DNA of 16,531 nt from Clostridiaceae bacterium UBA6110 (GTDB taxonomy: Bacteria > Bacillota > Clostridia > Clostridiales > Clostridiaceae): NCBI GenBank assembly GCA_002428415.1, contig DIWI01000021.1, forward strand, positions 1 through 16,531, written 5' to 3'. The notes under the pieces are model-generated. The model worked only from the letters and a program-made list of their open reading frames with translations. It was not told the origin of the DNA and searched no databases. The number at the start of each line of letters is the position of its first letter. Position 1 is the stretch's first letter. The position numbers were made by a program, and so were the translations under genes. This document shows positions 13,123-16,531 of the stretch, in pieces.

Positions 13123-14445
13123 CTACAGCCTCTCCCAGAGCCTCTTCGAGACCTCCCTGGATTTCGCCATCGTCTTCTCAAGGTCTATTGTAGTCAGTAT
13201 CCTGTCCTTCATGACGAACCTGCCGTTTATCATGGTATCCCTTACCTGATATCCACTCATTCCGAATATTGCATGCCCTGCAAGATTGTTTCCGTTCATC
13301 GGGGTCAGCGGGTCATAGTCAAGTGTGATGATGTCTGCACATGCATTTTCCCTGAGTATTCCAAGCTCGGCTCCAAATATCCTGCCGGCAATATCCCTGT
13401 TGTTCTCAAACTGCATCCTGAATGCTTCCATGAATCCCACCTGGGGATCCTTCAGGGCATGGCTCTGAAGGATCTTTGCAACCTTAAGGGATTCGAACAT
13501 GTCATTGGTATAGGCGTCAGTGCCAAGGCCTACCTTTATACCCATTCCCATCATCTTCACCACAGGTGAAGTGCCGACGGCATTCCCCATGTTCGATTCC
13601 GGGTTGTGGACCACATTGCAGTTCGTTGCCTTCAGGATCTCAAGCTCCCTGTCGTCAGCATGGACGCAGTGGATCGCGAGGGACTTGTCAGAAAGTATCC
13701 CGAATTCCTCCAGCCTTTCCACTACCCTTTTGCCATGGTCCCTGACACACAGGATTTCATCGTCGATCCCTTCAGCAACGTGGATATGGTAGCCTGCCTC
13801 CAGGCCTTCCATCTCTGACCTGGCTTTGTCAAGGGTGCCATCCGACAATGTGAAGGATGCGTGCATCCCGAACATTCCCTTAAGCATGCTGTTTTCATCT
13901 TTCCTGCATGCCCTTATGAATTCTATGTTTTCCCTTAAGCCTTCCTCTGCAGCCTCCATTCCGTCACGGTCAGAGGTTTCATAGCAGAGGGATGCCCTTA
14001 CGCCGATTTCCTTAGCAGCTTCACCTATGGTGAACAGGCTGTCCCTGATATGATATGGGCTGGCATGGTGGTCAACGACAGTCGTGACACCGAGCCTTAT
14101 GGATTCAGCAAGTGTTCCATACGCACTGAATCTCGTATCCTCAAGAGTAAGGTGCTTGTCTATGTGCCACCACATGTTCTCCAGTATCTTCAGGAAATCA
14201 GGTGTAGGCTTTCCGAGGTTCAGACCCCTTGCAAAGGCGCTGTATATGTGGGTATGCATGTTGATCATCCCCGGCATTATCAGCCGTCCTTTGACATCAG
14301 TCACCTCCTCATCCGGATACATTTCCCTGAGCTCCGTGAAGTCTCCGACCTTTTCGATCCTGGTCCCTTTGACAAGGACTCCTCCATTCTCAAAGAACGG
14401 ATTGTCCTTGTCCCAGGTTATCACTCTTCCGTTTCCGATGATCAT
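13123..14445 (-). CDS. ssnA: SsnA family aminohydrolase
   Basis: A 440-residue amidohydrolase of the SsnA branch, related to chlorohydrolase/guanine deaminase-type enzymes. Metal ligands are visible: MHTH (His64, His66), His222 in YHIHVAEG, the AIHCVHAD histidines (259-262), and Asp310 in GLGTDAYTND. HNPESNMGNAVG (280-291) is the family's conserved substrate-side loop. It is thought to hydrolyse the purine ring or a derivative in the anaerobic pathway, acting on the product of YgfK; the exact reaction is inferred from the cluster. The ATG at 14445 lies 5 bases after the ygfK stop, and its GGGAGG ribosome site is built into the last codons of ygfK, so the two are translated in step. Confidence 0.93.
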   Translation of the reverse strand: MIIGNGRVITWDKDNPFFENGGVLVKGTRIEKVGDFTELREMYPDEEVTDVKGRLIMPGMINMHTHIYSAFARGLNLGKPTPDFLKILENMWWHIDKHLTLEDTRFSAYGTLAESIRLGVTTVVDHHASPYHIRDSLFTIGEAAKEIGVRASLCYETSDRDGMEAAEEGLRENIEFIRACRKDENSMLKGMFGMHASFTLSDGTLDKARSEMEGLEAGYHIHVAEGIDDEILCVRDHGKRVVERLEEFGILSDKSLAIHCVHADDRELEILKATNCNVVHNPESNMGNAVGTSPVVKMMGMGIKVGLGTDAYTNDMFESLKVAKILQSHALKDPQVGFMEAFRMQFENNRDIAGRIFGAELGILRENACADIITLDYDPLTPMNGNNLAGHAIFGMSGYQVRDTMINGRFVMKDRILTTIDLEKTMAKSREVSKRLWERL

Positions 14446-14450
14446 AGCTA

Positions 14451-16531
14451 TTACCTCCCGTCCATATCCAGCAGGTAATGCGGATATTTGTCAAGAAGTG
14501 AGCTTATGATGCTCATGACCTTTGGTTCAAGGCCTTCCGGCCTTCCGTCAAATTCCTTCACGCTGCCTTCAGTGTCCCTGTACCTTATGGTATTTCCGGA
14601 CCTGAGGATTCCCATGTTCTTCGAGTCCAGGAAATCCTCCTCGGTCCAGAACACAGTGAACTTGTCTCTGTAAGGTTCACCTGAATGCGGACAGAAGAAA
14701 GTGCAGTTTCCGCATTCATTGCACATGCCGTCGATATGGACGATCTGATGAAGATTGCTGAAGCCTTCAGCATCGATCGCCACATTAGCCCTGTTCGGGC
14801 ATACCTCCGTGCATATTTCGCAGATGTCGTTACACCTTAAGCATCTGCTGCCCTCTTCCTTTGAAGGGAGGCTCTTCCTCAAGGCACCCTTTGCGATGTA
14901 TAAGTCCAGTGGCTTAAGCTCCAGCCTGAACTCCTTAAAGTCGTCTTCAATGCCTTCTCTTCCAAGGATCTCACGTGCTGCAGCCTTTCCATCGGCAGAT
15001 GCGCTTACCATTGCTCCTGAGCCTGTCCTGCATTCTCCAGCGTAGAATATGTTGCTATGCCCAGACTTTCCTTCATACCTTGCCGGGAATGAATCTCCAT
15101 TGACAAGGACGTCGAAGCTTCCGGCTTCTTCAAGGGAATTAACTACCCTTATGCCTTCCTCTGAAAGATGTGCCTTCTCATCAAATGGTACCCAGTCCGC
15201 CATTTCTCCGTATGTTCCGAGTATAGCTACGGATTTGACCTTTTTTTCTCTCTTCAGGACCCTTGCAGCGTCAATAGCCTGGAATCCGCTTCCTGCAACA
15301 AGTACGCTTCCTTCGACCTCAAGTCTTCCAGCCTTAGCATCCCTCAGTATCTCAGATGCCTGCAGCACTGTCCTTCCTTCAAGCTCTCCCTTGCCTTCGG
15401 CATGGAGAACAGGACCCGTGGCTACAACAACATAGTCATACTCTTTGGATAGAGCTTCAAGGTCATGCTTTTCACCGCAGCAGAACTGAAATTCCACTCC
15501 CAGCTTCTCTGCAAGAGCAAAATCCCTGTCAATCGCCTCGACTTCGATCCTGAAATCAGGTATGAGGTACCTTACCTGTCCGTATGCCTTTTCTTCCTTT
15601 TCAAGTACTACGGTCTTCATGCCGTTTCTCTGAAGGAATAGGGCTGCTGACATTCCAGCAGGTCCTGCACCTATGACCAGAACCTTCTTGTCTGACTTGA
15701 TGGTTGCTGCATCAAGGCCTTCCATAAAGCTCAACTGCGCATTGTCAGAAACAAGCTTCTTCATCGACCTTATCTGCAGAGTCTTGTCGTAGTCAACTCT
15801 CGTGCAGTGGCTCTGGCAGGGATGGTTGCATATATTGCCGAGTATCGATGGAGACGGATTATCCTTTACAATTACCGTAAAGGCCTTGCCGAAATCGCCT
15901 CTTCCCGCCAGCTTAAGATACTCTGGTATATTCTGTTCAAGAGGACATCCTTCAATTATTCGCGGAGTCTTTCCTTCACTTGTGTACGTATGGTTTTCTC
16001 CGCCCTTGCATGGTGCCTTGAAGCAGTCGAAAACAGGAAGCTTGGAGCCTGTCTTCCTTGATTTGGTTCCCTCCCTGAAATCCTTCCTGATCCTCTCATC
16101 TTTAAGTACTGTATCGGAAAGTGCTTCCAGCTTCAGAAGGTCAATGTCCCTGTAGGTTCCTTCAAGCTTCTTTGCAGTCGTCGCTGCAATCTGGCTCAGC
16201 CTTGCGTAACCGCCAGGCTTCAGGAGAGTTGTGCAAACCGTCACTGGTTGTATTCCTGTATCAAGCAGCTCCTTCATGTTAAGCGCATCTGCTCCGCCTG
16301 AAAATGCCATCGGGAGCCTGCCTTCAAAGGCTTTGCCGAGCTTTCTCGCAACGCTGATTGAAAGGGGCAGAAGCGACCTTCCGGACATGTACATCTCTTC
16401 TCCAGGCAGCTCTTTTCTTTCTGCCCTGACAGGGAATGTATTGGTGAGCTTCACTCCGCATATGAGGCCTTTAGCCTCAGCCTTATCCATGAGCCGTTTA
16501 AGCATTGCTACAGCTTCATCGAACTGGAGGT
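14451..16531 (-). CDS. ygfK: YgfK Fe-S/FAD oxidoreductase, partial
   Basis: The C-terminal 692 residues or so of YgfK (annotated in databases as putative selenate reductase subunit); the frame stays open to the right edge, so roughly the first third of a protein of about 1000 residues is missing. In order: the end of a dihydroorotate-dehydrogenase-like domain; a GltD-type cysteine region (DCFKAPC, GCPLEQNIPEYL, ICNHPCQSHC); an FAD-binding GAGPAG (nucleotides 15654-15671); a second dinucleotide motif (VAGSGFQAID); and C-terminal ferredoxin motifs RCLRCNDICEICTEVCP and CNECGNCTFFCP for [4Fe-4S] clusters. This suggests electron transfer from NAD(P)H or ferredoxin to a purine substrate. The first visible ATG (16505) is internal, because coding sequence (LQFDEAVA) continues upstream of it. 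Confidence 0.93.
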   Translation of the reverse strand, partial: LQFDEAVAMLKRLMDKAEAKGLICGVKLTNTFPVRAERKELPGEEMYMSGRSLLPLSISVARKLGKAFEGRLPMAFSGGADALNMKELLDTGIQPVTVCTTLLKPGGYARLSQIAATTAKKLEGTYRDIDLLKLEALSDTVLKDERIRKDFREGTKSRKTGSKLPVFDCFKAPCKGGENHTYTSEGKTPRIIEGCPLEQNIPEYLKLAGRGDFGKAFTVIVKDNPSPSILGNICNHPCQSHCTRVDYDKTLQIRSMKKLVSDNAQLSFMEGLDAATIKSDKKVLVIGAGPAGMSAALFLQRNGMKTVVLEKEEKAYGQVRYLIPDFRIEVEAIDRDFALAEKLGVEFQFCCGEKHDLEALSKEYDYVVVATGPVLHAEGKGELEGRTVLQASEILRDAKAGRLEVEGSVLVAGSGFQAIDAARVLKREKKVKSVAILGTYGEMADWVPFDEKAHLSEEGIRVVNSLEEAGSFDVLVNGDSFPARYEGKSGHSNIFYAGECRTGSGAMVSASADGKAAAREILGREGIEDDFKEFRLELKPLDLYIAKGALRKSLPSKEEGSRCLRCNDICEICTEVCPNRANVAIDAEGFSNLHQIVHIDGMCNECGNCTFFCPHSGEPYRDKFTVFWTEEDFLDSKNMGILRSGNTIRYRDTEGSVKEFDGRPEGLEPKVMSIISSLLDKYPHYLLDMDGR

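Noticed and set aside
13606..14509. Long plus-strand frames opposite ssnA, and similar frames opposite hyuA and ygfK
   Set aside because: They lie antisense to genes with complete motifs, lack ribosome sites and encode low-complexity Ser/Pro/Leu-rich translations typical of antisense frames.
5760..16531. Selenocysteine codons in the 'selenium-linked' genes
   Set aside because: All genes in the locus have uninterrupted frames with normal family lengths; no in-frame TGA needs to be read through. The selenium link comes from partner enzymes outside the window.
1..16531. Mobile elements, CRISPR arrays, tRNA or rRNA genes
   Set aside because: No transposase or integrase motifs, no spaced direct repeats and no tRNA-like cloverleaf were seen.

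Overview
This window looks like the chromosome of an anaerobic Bacillota bacterium of the Clostridia type. The basis is the protein families (separate pyrB and pyrI, a FUR-family regulator with a small membrane protein, the YgeY/YgeW/SsnA/YgfK 'selenium-linked' purine set), strong AGGAGG-like ribosome sites, sigma-A type promoters, and a pyrB leader that reads as a Gram-positive PyrR-type attenuator. Species is not identifiable by eye. I see no rRNA, tRNA, CRISPR array, IS element or phage gene.

Left part (1-5600): a promoter and a very short reading frame at the edge; a DUF2804 protein; a fur-family gene overlapping a 72-residue two-helix membrane protein; a divergent M20-family metallopeptidase; the pyrimidine genes pyrB-pyrI on the minus strand behind a promoter, a PyrR-site-like hairpin and an attenuator; and a small DUF427 protein.

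Right part (5600-16531): an accessory catabolic locus in two convergent arms. The plus arm is ygeY-ygeW-yqeA (M20 hydrolase, knotted carbamoyltransferase, carbamate kinase). The minus arm, read from the right edge, is ygfK (cut by the window)-ssnA-NCS2 purine permease-hyuA-PAS/HTH regulator. The arms meet at back-to-back terminators (9327-9409). Homologous genes in E. coli and gut anaerobes form the anaerobic purine/uric-acid degradation cluster. A plausible scheme is: the permease imports purine; YgfK (Fe-S/FAD) carries out a redox step on the ring; SsnA, HyuA and YgeY hydrolyse ring amides in turn; YgeW transfers a carbamoyl group to phosphate; and YqeA uses carbamoyl phosphate to make ATP. 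The exact substrate of each step is inferred from the family context, not from this sequence. The usual partner ygeX (2,3-diaminopropionate ammonia-lyase) and the molybdenum hydroxylase xdhD are not in the window.

The most interesting non-coding signals are the pyrB attenuator with mutually exclusive hairpins, a structured leader in front of ygeY, a hairpin hiding the yqeA ribosome site, a GAAA-capped hairpin in the hyuA leader, and dyads at the fur, permease and regulator promoters.
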